Positions 36,951-47,291 of a stretch of 64,000 nucleotides of DNA are shown here, one piece after another. The position numbers and the translations under genes were made by a program. This DNA comes from Sipunculus nudus (Eukaryota; Annelida; Sipuncula; Golfingiida; Sipunculidae). Below the pieces are notes generated by a model. It saw only the letters and a program-made list of their open reading frames with translations. It was not told where the DNA came from and ran no database searches. The stretch is from positions 62,900,800 through 62,964,799 of the forward strand of contig CM049314.1 in NCBI GenBank assembly GCA_026874595.1, in the 5' to 3' direction. Numbering within the stretch: position 1 is the stretch's first letter; every line of letters starts with the position of its first letter.

Positions 36951-37004
36951 TACGCGTCAAGTCGTATGAGATGAAGGAAATGACGGCGATTGACAGAGAG
37001 ATGG

Positions 37005-40000
37005 CATTGTTTAAGGGTTCTGAGATCAAGACGGACACCAAAACCAAGGGTTCTCAGACCAAGACGGACACCAGAACCAAGGGTTCTCAGACCAAGACGG
37101 ACACCAGAACCAAGGGTTCTCAGACCAAGACGGAAATCGAAACCAAGGGTTCTCAGACCAAGACGGGCACCAAAATCAACGGTTCTCCGACCAAGACGGA
37201 CACCAAACCAAGGGTTCTCAGACCGGAACTGACACAAAAAAACCAAGGGTATTCAGACCCAGACGGACACCAAAACCAAGGGTTCTCAGACCAAGACGGA
37301 CACCAAAACCAAGGGTTCTCAGACCAAGACAGACACCAAAACCAAGGGTTCTCAGACCAAGACAGACACCAACACCAAGGGTTCTCAGACCAAGACGGAC
37401 ACCGATACCAAGGGTTCTCCGACCAAGACGGACACCGATACCAAGGGTTTTCAGACCAAGACGGACACCGAAACCAAGGGTTCTCAGACCACGACGGACA
37501 ACAAATCCAAGGGTTCTCATACCAAGACGAACACCAAAACCAAGGGTTCTCAGACCAAGACGGACATCGAAACCAAGGGTTCTCAGACCAAGACGGACAC
37601 CAACACCAAGGGTTCTCAGACCAAGACGGACACCAACACCAAGGGTTCTCAGACCAAGACGGACACCAACACCAAGGGTTCTCAGACCAAGACGGACACC
37701 AACACCAGGGGGTTCTCAGACCAAGACGGACACCGAAACCAAGGGTTCTCAGACCAAGACGGACACCAACACCAAGGGTTCTCAGACCAAGACGGACACC
37801 AACACCAAGGGTTCTCAGACCAAGACCTACACCAAAACAAAGGGTTCTCAGTTTAAGAAGGACACCAACACCAGGGGGTTCTCAGACCAAGACGGACACC
37901 GAAACCAAGGGTTCTCAGACCAAGACGGACACCAACACCAAGGGTTCTAGACCAAGACGGACACCAATCCAAGAGTTCTGAGACCGGAACTGACACCAAA
38001 ACCAAGGGTACTCAAACCAAGACGGACACCATAACCAAGGGTTCTCAGACCAAGACGGACACCATAACCAAGGGTTCTCAGACCAAGACGGACACCAAAA
38101 CCAAGGGTTCTCAGACCAAGACAGACACCAAAACCAAGGGTTCTCAGACCAAGACGGACACCAATCCAAGAGTTCTGAGACCGGAACTGACACCAAAACC
38201 AAGGGTACTCAAACCAAGACGGACACCATAACCAAGGGTTCTCAGACCAAGACGGACACCATAACCAAGGGTTCTCAGACCAAGACGGACACCAAAACCA
38301 AGGGTTCTCAGACCAAGACGGACATCGAAACCAAGGGTTCTCAGACCAAGACGGACACCAACACCAAGGGTTCTAGACCAAGACGGACACCAATCCAAGA
38401 GTTCTGAGACCGGAACTGACACCAAAACCAAGGGTACTCAAACCAAGACGGACACCATAACCAAGGGTTCTCAGACCAAGACGGACACCAACACCAAGGG
38501 TTCTCAGACCAAGACGGACACCAACACCAAGGGTTCTCAGACCAAGACGGACATCGAAACCAAGGGTTCTCAGACCAAGACGGACACCAAAACCAAGGGT
38601 TCTCAGACCAAGACGGACACCAACACCAAGGGTTCTCAGACCAAGACGGACACCGAAACCAAGGGTTCTCAGACCAAGACGGACACCGAAACCAAGGGTT
38701 CTCAGACCAAGACGGACACCAAAACCAAGGGTTCTCAGACCAAGACGGACACCAACACCAAGGGTTCTCAGACCAAGACCTACACCAAAACAAAGGGTTC
38801 TCAGTTTAAGAAGGACACCAACACCAGGGGGTTCTCAGACCAAGACGGACACCGAAACCAAGGGTTCTCAGACCAAGACGGACACCAAAACCAAGGGTTC
38901 TCAGACCAAGACGGACACCGAAACCAAGGGTTCTCAGACCAAGACGGACACCGAAACCAAGGGTTCTCAGACCAAGACGGACACCAAAACCAAGGGTTCT
39001 CAGACCAAGACGGACACCAACACCAAGGGTTCTCAGACCAAGACCTACACCAAAACAAAGGGTTCTCAGTTTAAGAAGGACACCAACACCAAGGGTTCTA
39101 GACCAAGACGGACACCGAAACCAAGGGTTCTCAGACCAAGACGGACACCAAAACCAAGGGTTCTCAGACCAAGACGGACACCAAAACCAAGGGTTCTAAG
39201 ACCAAGACGGACACCGAAACCAAGGGTTCTCAGACCAAGACGGACACCAAAACCAAGGGTTCTCAGACCAAGACGGACACCAACACCAGGGGGTTCTCAG
39301 ACCAAGACGGACACCGAAACCAAGGGTTCTCAGACCAAGACGGACACCGAAACCAAGGGTTCTCAGACCAAGACGGACACCAAAACCAAGGGTTCTCAGA
39401 CCAAGACGGACACCAACACCAAGGGTTCTCAGACCAAGACCTACACCAAAACAAAGGGTTCTCAGTTTAAGAAGGACACCAACACCAGGGGGTTCTCAGA
39501 CCAAGACGGACACCGAAACCAAGGGTTCTAGACCAAGACGGACACCAATCCAAGAGTTCTGAGACCGGAACTGACACCAAAACCAAGGGTACTCAAACCA
39601 AGACGGACACCATAACCAAGGGTTCTCAGACCAAGACGGACACCATAACCAAGGGTTCTCAGACCAAGACGGACACCAAAACCAAGGGTTCTCAGACCAA
39701 GACAGACACCAAAACCAAGGGTTCTCAGACCAAGACGGACACCAATCCAAGAGTTCTGAGACCGGAACTTACACCAAAACCAAGGGTACTCAAACCAAGA
39801 CGGACACCATAACCAAGGGTTCTCAGACCAAGACGGACACCATCACCAAGGGTTCTCAGACCAAGACGGACACCAAAACCAAGGGTTCTCAGACCAAGAC
39901 CTACACCAAAACAAAGGGTTCTCAGTTTAAGAAGGACACCAACACCAGGGGGTTCTCAGACCAAGACGGACACCAACACCAAGGGTTCTAGACCAAGACG

Positions 40001-41040
40001 GACACCAATCCAAGAGTTCTGAGACCGGAACTGACACCAAAACCAAGGGTACTCAAACCAAGACGGACACCATAACCAAGGGTTCTCAGACCAAGACGGA
40101 CACCATAACCAAGGGTTCTCAGACCAAGACGGACACCAAAACCAAGGGTTCTCAGACCAAGACAGACACCAAAACCAAGGGTTCTCAGACCAAGACGGAC
40201 ACCAATCCAAGAGTTCTGAGACCGGAACTGACACCAAAACCAAGGGTACTCAAACCAAGACGGACACCATAACCAAGGGTTCTCAGACCAAGACGGACAC
40301 CATAACCAAGGGTTCTCAGACCAAGACGGACACCAAAACCAAGGGTTCTCAGACCAAGACCTACACCAAAACAAAGGGTTCTCAGTTTAAGAAGGACACC
40401 AACACCAGGGGGTTCTCAGACCAAGAAAGACACCAACACCAGGGGGTTCTCAGACCAAGACGGACACCAAAACCAAGGGTTCTCAGACCAAGACGGACAC
40501 CAACACCAAGGGTTCTCAGACCAAGACGGACACCAAAACCAAGGGTTCTCAGACCAAGACCTACACCAAAACAAAGGGTTCTCAGTTTAAGAAGGACACC
40601 AACACCAGGGGGTTCTCAGACCAAGACGGACACCGAAACCAAGGGTTCTCAGACCAAGACGGACACCAAAACCAAGGGTTCTCAGACCAAGACAGACACC
40701 AAAACCAAGGGTTCTCAGACCAAGACAGACACCAACACCAAGGGTTCTCAGACCAATACCTACACCAAAACCAAGGGTTCTCAGTCAAAGAAGGACACCA
40801 ACACCAGGGGGTTCTCAGACCAAGACGGACACTGAAAGCATGGGTCCTCAGATTAAGGCGGACACCAACACCAAGGGTTCTCGGACACCAACACCAAGGG
40901 TTCTTAGAACAAGACGGACCCCAACACCAAGGTTCTCAGACCAAGACGGATACCGAAACCAAGTGTTCTCAGACCAAGACGGACACCAAATCCCAGGGTT
41001 CCCAGACCAAGACGGACACCGAAAACAAGTATTCCCAGAC
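37005..41040. repeat. 33-bp satellite with higher-order structure
   Basis: About 4 kb of a unit close to ACCAAGGGTTCTCAGACCAA plus GACGGACACCAAA (33 bases), roughly 120 units. Unit variants recur in fixed order: ATCCAAGAGTTCTGAGACCGG at about 37966, 38163, 38392 and later, and ACCTACACCAAAACAAAGGG at about 37825, 38778, 39043, 39439, 39899, 40359 and 40559. Spacings of 197, 229 and 460 (twice running) show higher-order repeats. The unit is a multiple of three and open in several frames, so ORFs appear on both strands. The longest (36944-37981, + strand, 345 codons) switches repeat frame internally and is judged spurious. Confidence 0.95.
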
Positions 41041-41542
41041 CTTTGGAAAAGAATTCATGTGATTTCTGGCTTCCTATATGGTTATTAATCCGTGAAGGAT
41101 GTATGAACTTTTTTATCAACAACATATTTGTTAAGACAACAATGGTATCTACCGTCTCTGGTCTATTTTTTTATTAAAGCTCCAAGGGATTACATTAGTT
41201 TATAAAGGTCAGTGTTTAGACCTCTTTTATGGTAATCAGGCTTCTCAAGAAACGGCCTTTGAATTGACATTAGTGGGTATTACATGGCAACTTAGAAACA
41301 CTGCACGGGACTGGAATATCGGAGTTCACTAATAACTGGCTCTCCGGGAGACTATGAAAATCACTGATTACATTATCAAACATAATTTATACGCTGATAT
41401 GTAGCAGAAACAAATATTTTATAATTATTAATTATTAATTCAAATTATTAATTCAAGTATATGAAATATTATTAATTGTACAATTAATGTACTGTAGAAT
41501 TAAACAATTAATCATTTTTTTTCTTTTCATTTCATTTTGCAG

Positions 41543-41759
41543 ATAATCCAGCTCACTTTTACAACGTTGACACCAAGTGTAACCGCATAAATATGACGAT
41601 TTATAACGGACAGAACACCACAGATGTTGTTTTTAAAAACGTTTACGGGACATAGAGGGACCAGTCGTTATGCTCTAGTCCAGTTCCGAACATATTCCTC
41701 ACTGAATCGTGACACAGGATTTTTTCTGGTTGTCAAGGCAACCAGTCACGTGCCGATGG
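41543..41759 (+). pseudogene. CUB-domain exon with internal frameshift
   Basis: Acceptor TTCATTTTGCAG precedes 41543; donor ATGG|GTAAGT follows 41759. The first part encodes CNRINMTIYNGQNTTDVVF; the second part, in a frame shifted by one, encodes YALVQFRTYSSLN and TGFFLVVKA. The C..(I)Y.G and F.T...N...GF.L.V pattern is that of a CUB domain's second half. In the first frame a TAG ends the exon at about 41649. The exon ends in phase 1, matching the next exon. Either the gene is decaying or one base was mis-assembled. Confidence 0.6.
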
Positions 41760-42459
41760 GTAAGTCACTATTCACGCACCAGAGGTCAGTAAATATAGCC
41801 CTTTAAATAGACTTGTTTACACTTACCAGCTTCTCAGATTCGGACAACCGGTACTTTAACCATAAAAATCTCAAATAAATGTAAACTAAAACATTAATCA
41901 AAATGTGTACTTCTCATGCTTATCCTACCCGTTTAGTATCTCGCACCCGAAGAACAGAAATGGCGCTTTAATATTATGAAGAGTGGCTAAACTATTCTAA
42001 TACAAACAGAGAGCACAAAATCAAACTCCGTGACACTGGAAGATTTTGTTGCACAGGCAATAGGAAATAACATGTCTAAAGATAATTTGAACATTAGTCA
42101 AGTATAAGGTAAGACAAATGTTTAGTTTTTACCACATATTTTATGAATAACATGAAATTGTGTTTTTTGATGCTCTAGGGACCAAGTCTTAGAAAATGTA
42201 AAGATATAACCAAAATAAACAAACATTATCTATGGCCTAAGGGCTTTCTTAAGACCTGCAATTGTTTTATTACTTCGTCGTAGTATCGACAGATGGCGCT
42301 GCGATATCCCCTTAGAAAAAAAAATGAATTGTTAGGAAGTACTCTGCATCATTTTCAACGGTTCAAGACTAAAAGCGCGTACCTGAGGGAGGCCACAGAT
42401 GAAGATCCCAATGTGCATGATCAAAATGACCTATTGTTAACTTTTTCATCATTATTTAG

Positions 42460-42597
42460 GATTCGACTTCGCTTGCAATCCTAACACTAGACCAGCGATA
42501 GTGGAGATCCCGATGTCCGTGTTTATATCCATACCGTTCGGAATCTACCCGCACCGCAAGCATGTGTAAATGGCAAATCCAGGCACCAGCGGGACAG
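42460..42597 (+). pseudogene. CUB-domain exon (N-terminal half) with frame break
   Basis: Acceptor TTCATCATTATTTAG and donor GGACAG|GTAGGT. Starting in phase 1, it reads GFDFACNPNTRPAIVEIP and on to GIYPHRKHV, then a TAA. The frame continuing the domain, CKWQIQAPAGQ, is shifted. The C.W.I.AP.GQ motif is the classic start of a CUB domain, so the two halves belong together with a small indel in a GTGT run at about 42563. Confidence 0.6.
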
Positions 42598-42682
42598 GTA
42601 GGTGTCCTCTAGCGGTGCCCGTTGACACTAATTAACAACATGAATCTGGGTAAAACTCTTGTTGGCAGATGTAAAGCGATTT

Positions 42683-43292
42683 TGATGTTATCTCGAGATC
42701 TCGATATAAATTTTTACCAAAAAAAAAATAGTTTGCTGCAGAACAAAATAATTTATTTCGAGATCTTGAGATGTTAAGTGGAGATTTCTAGATGTTAAAT
42801 CGAGATCTCGAGATATTATCTCGAGTTCTCGACATAATATCTAGAGCATGTGAAGAAATGAAAATTTTTCATTTACAAAACTCTGTACACTCTGCATTGA
42901 AGCCAGATGTTTTTGCCGAAAGTTTTTATATTACGATCGGTGGCAATTTTTGCACCCCCTAGCCCCATGTTATAAACACGTGGATATAAACAAAAGGCAC
43001 CGCCTTTACCCGTGGAATTGGCTCATTTTTTATGAAAGGTTCAATAGATTATGTTTATTTGACGGACGCTAGATATAAAAGTCGGTCCCTTTAGCTTTGT
43101 CTAAGCCTGTATCTGTAAGCCTGTAGCCCACGTGGACTTACTTATTTTTTCATTGAAATTTTATCTCGAGTTATCGAGATAATATCTCGAAATCTCGACT
43201 TAACATCTCGAAATCTCCCGATAAAATTTTTTTTTTTATTTTGCAGCAACAATTTTATTTTGTGAAATTTTATGTCGAGATCTCGTGATGTT
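42683..43292. mobile_element. Foldback / long-TIR element in the CUB gene intron
   Basis: Inverted repeats of about 140 bp face each other: left about 42690-42840, right about 43165-43285, separated by about 320 bases. The arms are made of repeated CTCGAGAT / TCGAGATCTCGAGATA words plus a GTTTGCTGCAGAACAAAATAA-like stretch that is mirrored on the right as TATTTTGCAGCAACAATTTT. TGATGTT occurs on both sides (42683-42689 and 43286-43292) as a likely 7-8 bp target duplication. There is no transposase ORF, so it is a non-autonomous DNA element. Confidence 0.8.
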
Positions 43293-43567
43293 TTCATTTG
43301 TTTGTCTGGTTAAATTTGAACCATCTTTATCCCTCAAATAGAAAATTTGCCAATAGACAAAATAATGACGCAACTTCACAGTTGAATAGTTTCTAATAAA
43401 AAAAAATAAAAATTTTATAAAAAAACGTGATGTTGAAAAAATGGAAGATTCTTTCGGTTTACCATATATATTAACAGCTTCTCTCAACCAGTAATCCATA
43501 ATCACGACAGTAGTTACATCTTTTAATATTTATTACATTAATTTTTCTATTTATTTTCCTGTTGCAG

Positions 43568-43806
43568 CACGCGGAAGAGGTTCATTGTTTTAGATCTCGG
43601 TCATGGTATTCGGTGTGGTTTTGACCCGACCTTCACCTTTCGTGACGGCGGTAACCCCGTCGCCAAGGTGATGATCAGGTTTTGCGGCGGGAACCACGAC
43701 GTGAACAAGTTGTTCAAAATCCGATCCACACTGCACAAGCCCAGCATAGAGTTAGAGAGTCCGGGCATCCAGAAGTATAATTACGAACTGCATTACAAGT
43801 TTACAG
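43568..43806 (+). CDS. CUB-like extracellular exon
   Basis: Acceptor TTTCCTGTTGCAG and donor TTTACAG|GTGAGT. The open frame (codon start 43569) reads RFIVLDLGHGIRCGFDPTF, then CGGNHDVNKLFKIRS and on to YELHYKFTG, consistent with the second half of a CUB domain. It ends in phase 1, exactly compatible with the membrane exon at 44288. The 5' junction is a problem: from the preceding exon's frame the first acceptor shifts the reading, whereas a second AG (GCGGAAG|AGG at 43578) would restore AGQ|RFIVL. Substitution of one acceptor for the other is an inference. Confidence 0.6.
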
Positions 43807-44287
43807 GTGAGTCTTTCAGGACAAAGTCATGGGTACAGTAAGACATCAATAAGCAGTACTATATATATATATATATATCCCATTTCTGTTTTCAATTAGA
43901 TATTTTGACATGTTCCTAAATCTATAAAAATCTTACCTCATTCACAGTTATGTCTTATCATTACTAAGAGTATATACATGTATAATGTTTTTTATATAAT
44001 ATATGTAAGAACATTTCGAAACCTCTATAGTTATTAGCATAGAGTATACGTGCAAAGATGGATTTTAACTGTACCCTAAGAGACAGCTAAGAGAACCCCA
44101 ACCTTCGCCTAGCATAGTATCATGCTTAACATTTCTATTGTTGATTTACTCACATGAAAAAAAAAATGTCATTAATATGCACATCCTACAACATCTACTG
44201 TCATTCTTCATATAGCAAAGTACCTCATGCCGTTATGACGAAATGTTTAGTGTTGTTGGACTGAATAGAAGTTGCCTTTTGGTGTAG

Positions 44288-44409
44288 AAGTTTCTGATAG
44301 GTCCATGCATACAGGGGCGATTATAGGGACAGTGATGGGCGTCATTTTGGGCCTGGTGTTTATCATCTGTATCACCATAGTCAGCGTCATCAAGTACAGA
44401 CAGATAGAG
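44288..44409 (+). CDS. Transmembrane exon
   Basis: Acceptor CTTTTGGTGTAG and donor ATAGAG|GTGAGT. In phase with the preceding exon it reads EVSDRSMHTG, then a hydrophobic segment of about 26 residues starting GAIIGTVMGVILGLVFIICI, then the basic stop-transfer KYRQIE. This indicates a type I single-pass membrane protein with extracellular CUB domains. The last part of the exon and the donor belong to an 85-bp tandem array. It ends in phase 0, which does not match the long open frame of the next candidate exon. Confidence 0.65.
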
Positions 44410-44745
44410 GTGAGTCATGAAGTGCGTCATTCTATGTCACGTGTTAATCATCTGTATCATAGTCATTAGCAACATCAGGAACAGGCTGATACAGTTGAGT
44501 CGTGAAATGCGTCATTATGTGTCAGATATTAATCATCTGTATCGTAAATATTAGCGTCATAAGGAACAAACAGATACAGGTAAGTCGTGAAGTGAGTCAT
44601 TCTCTGGTAGGTGTTTATCATCTGTATCAAAATCATCAGGGACACCAAGTACAGACAGATACAGGTGAGTCATGATGTGCGTCATTCTGTGTCAGGTAAT
44701 AACCATCTGTATCTCTCATCAGGTTCTGGCAGATACGGGTGAGTT
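44340..44745. repeat. 85-bp tandem array of exon end plus splice donor
   Basis: CATCTGTATC occurs at 44364, 44449, 44534, 44619 and 44704, exactly 85 bases apart each time. Each unit resembles the end of the membrane exon followed by GTGAGTC(A/G)TGA. Consensus donors survive at 44410 (GTGAGT), 44580 (GTAAGT), 44665 (GTGAGT) and 44739 (GTGAGT, in a shortened unit). Unit 2 has lost its GT (TTGAGT). Reading through the first donor meets a stop at 44467. Confidence 0.9.
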
Positions 44746-45460
44746 CTTATTGTACAACAGATATCATTATGTATACACCTGTGTAATTTAAATGACACTT
44801 ATGATACAGTTATTTTACACCAGAAAATATTTTAAAGAGATGAGAAGTCATCGCCAGTTCTGATAAATGTCCAAATTTTGATCAGGCATTTCGTTTGATA
44901 ATTCCATATGATATACCATGCATTTCCGAAAATGTGAAATATTCTAGCATTTCCGAAAATATGAAATATTGTACAGCATTAATATCATTATCATTATTAT
45001 TACTAAGTTCATGTGATTTACTTGACATAGTAGTATAAATCTTCATTTTTCCTCTTTCTGGTTATTCTTTTTTTCGCTATGTTGTCCACTTTACATACTT
45101 TTACTCAATGCGAAATAATAATTGTGTATTTGAGTATAGGTTAATCTAAGGCGGAAATCTAGAATAACACCCTGCTTGTAACTGTTTATAACTTAGGTAA
45201 TGTTTTATATTTATAGTTAAGCCTTTGGGCTTAAATCGCATAATTAATATCAACATAAAACCCCACGCACCAAGTCCATATGTAGACATTTCAGTTACAT
45301 GTTTCTTTGACAATTATTCTAGTAAACCATGACCTACCATTCGTAGAAATAACCTAAAATTATCAGGGAAGTATATGAACCTGCATGAAATAGAAAACCA
45401 CGATAGGTGTAAAGTAACGGGTGGCACGCTGTGCTAGCTCTTTGACTTTATTTCGTGCAG

Positions 45461-45609
45461 ATCGTCTCTCACGAAAAACACCCACCACGGACGAGATGTC
45501 GTCGCGGGACTTAACCTCTATACCAATACAAATCAAAACTCCAGAGTATACTGCAGCGCCACCACCGTCACATGAGGATGCTACGTCAACAGCACAGCAC
45601 AGGAAGTGA
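45461..45609 (+). CDS. Candidate cytoplasmic-tail exon
   Basis: A good acceptor (TTTATTTCGTGCAG) ends at 45460. In one frame the exon is open for 49 codons to TGA at 45607 and encodes a hydrophilic, Ser/Thr/Pro-rich tail with IKTPEYTAAPPPSHEDAT. Joined directly to the membrane exon (phase 0) it would read IVSHEKHPPRTRCRRGT and stop, a short basic tail. The phase mismatch means an unseen exon, another donor, or gene decay. Confidence 0.4.
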
Positions 45610-46264
45610 CGTATTGAGATTCATATAATGTAGTAAGTTGATATATTTATCTGAATGTAAAGCTTTATCTAGATACTAGCCATGCACAAGCGTTCGGAAG
45701 CACTGTGCAGTCTTACAACTGATTTTGTATACGCATTCTTTTTAAACGTTTTGGCCAAGCCATGTACCAAATTTTTGTTTCCAAACACGGAATAGAGCCA
45801 TTGTTTTTGTTACTTTTTATATTCGAATGTCCCTATTCATATTTTATGTGATAACATGACACCAACAAACTTTCTTGAATCCAGCATATCACATACCTAT
45901 GAGGTTAACTAAAGCTGACAGAGCTTATATTGATAATAATACTGTCGATAAGCGATATCAGGGGAGATTAATAAGTAGGTGTTCCCGAGTACATAAGGCG
46001 TATACTTAATACAAATCTCAGTGCTGTGTATTTAATCACTTTGAATGTTTCACTGGATACGTCAGATATGCGTCATTCTATGTAGACAAATTTAGACGCA
46101 GTTATCAGCAAATACAATCCCCTATCTCTATCTGACCATTATGTAAAGCTATATAACGTAGAACTCAACTGGCTCACAATAGAACCAGAGTATCTTGAGA
46201 GTCCAGAGTCACGTGGTCATGTGCAGCTGTCTTTAAGCAGTCAGAAGGGGTGTTTTTTTTTCTT

Positions 46265-46284
46265 GGGGGGGGGGGGGGGGGGGG
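46265..46284 (+). repeat. Poly(G) tract of 20 bases
   Basis: Twenty consecutive G followed by CGGGG. Could form a G-quadruplex; also a place where assembly errors are likely. Confidence 0.9.
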
Positions 46285-47232
46285 CGGGGATCCTGGAAGA
46301 GACCAACAAAACATGCTTTGAAAAGAAAACTTACAAGTAAAAAACATAGTAATAGATAGTTTATTTGACCTAGGAATTCACTATATAACTGAAATCAGTT
46401 TATTTAACTACGCCTGGGGCTTTGTATGATATAGGGAATACTTTCTAGTTTTGTAAGGGGGGGGGGGGGTATGTAACCTCCGTGACTCCCTCTCTCTCCG
46501 GTTCTGAAATATCACTATTAACGTGTAACTTTATTCGCTTTGATCGCTGATTTCTGATAAATTTTACTGCAAATTCAAAATCGTAAAAATTTAGATAGGT
46601 ATTATATGTTATTTAGGTTTTCCCAAAAACACGACTAAAGTCAACTCTTCACCGGAAAAGGTCAAACCATAGGCACGTAATTTGTCGTCACGTGGTATTC
46701 TCAACATGACCGAGTTAGAAACTGGACGACCATCGCTCGAGGGCTTGCTGCAAATGGAAAATAAGAAAGCAAAACAGACAGAAAGCAAGCAAGCATTCAG
46801 ACAGGGTACATTTGGAGCTGGTCCAATAAAATAATCCCTATTCTGGGGAGGCAGAAATAAATGTAGTTATGCTAATTTGTAAAAGTCGCAGACGAGCAGA
46901 CAGACAGAAAAAAACACCAGATCAAGGCCATATACTAATGTCACAGGGAACTGAAAGCAGATAAAAAACTTTTTTTTAAATAAATGTCCATATTTGAAGC
47001 TTCAAGAATTGTAACGTATAATAAGGTCACCATAGTGACGACAGAATACTGCAGAGTCTCCACAAGCATAAGCCGATTTAATCTTGTTTCAGATGCTGCA
47101 ATCGAAGGTGTGACACTGTTTGCTGTTTAAGAGAAATGGCACAATAATGATATTTTGTAATATTTTAGCTACAGCGCCATTTTGTGGTTATTTTCCAAAA
47201 TGAAAAGCAAGTTTTGAGATATCTTTACATTT

Positions 47233-47234
<2 letters not shown>

Positions 47235-47287
<53 letters not shown>
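47235..47287. repeat. (AT)n microsatellite
   Basis: AT alternation of about 53 bases. Confidence 0.97.

Positions 47288-47291
<4 letters not shown>

Noticed and set aside
37218-40788. Multiple minus-strand ORFs of 60-150 codons with WCPSWSENPWF-like repeats
   Set aside because: They arise from the 33-bp satellite, which is open in several frames on both strands; no start context or unique sequence supports a gene.
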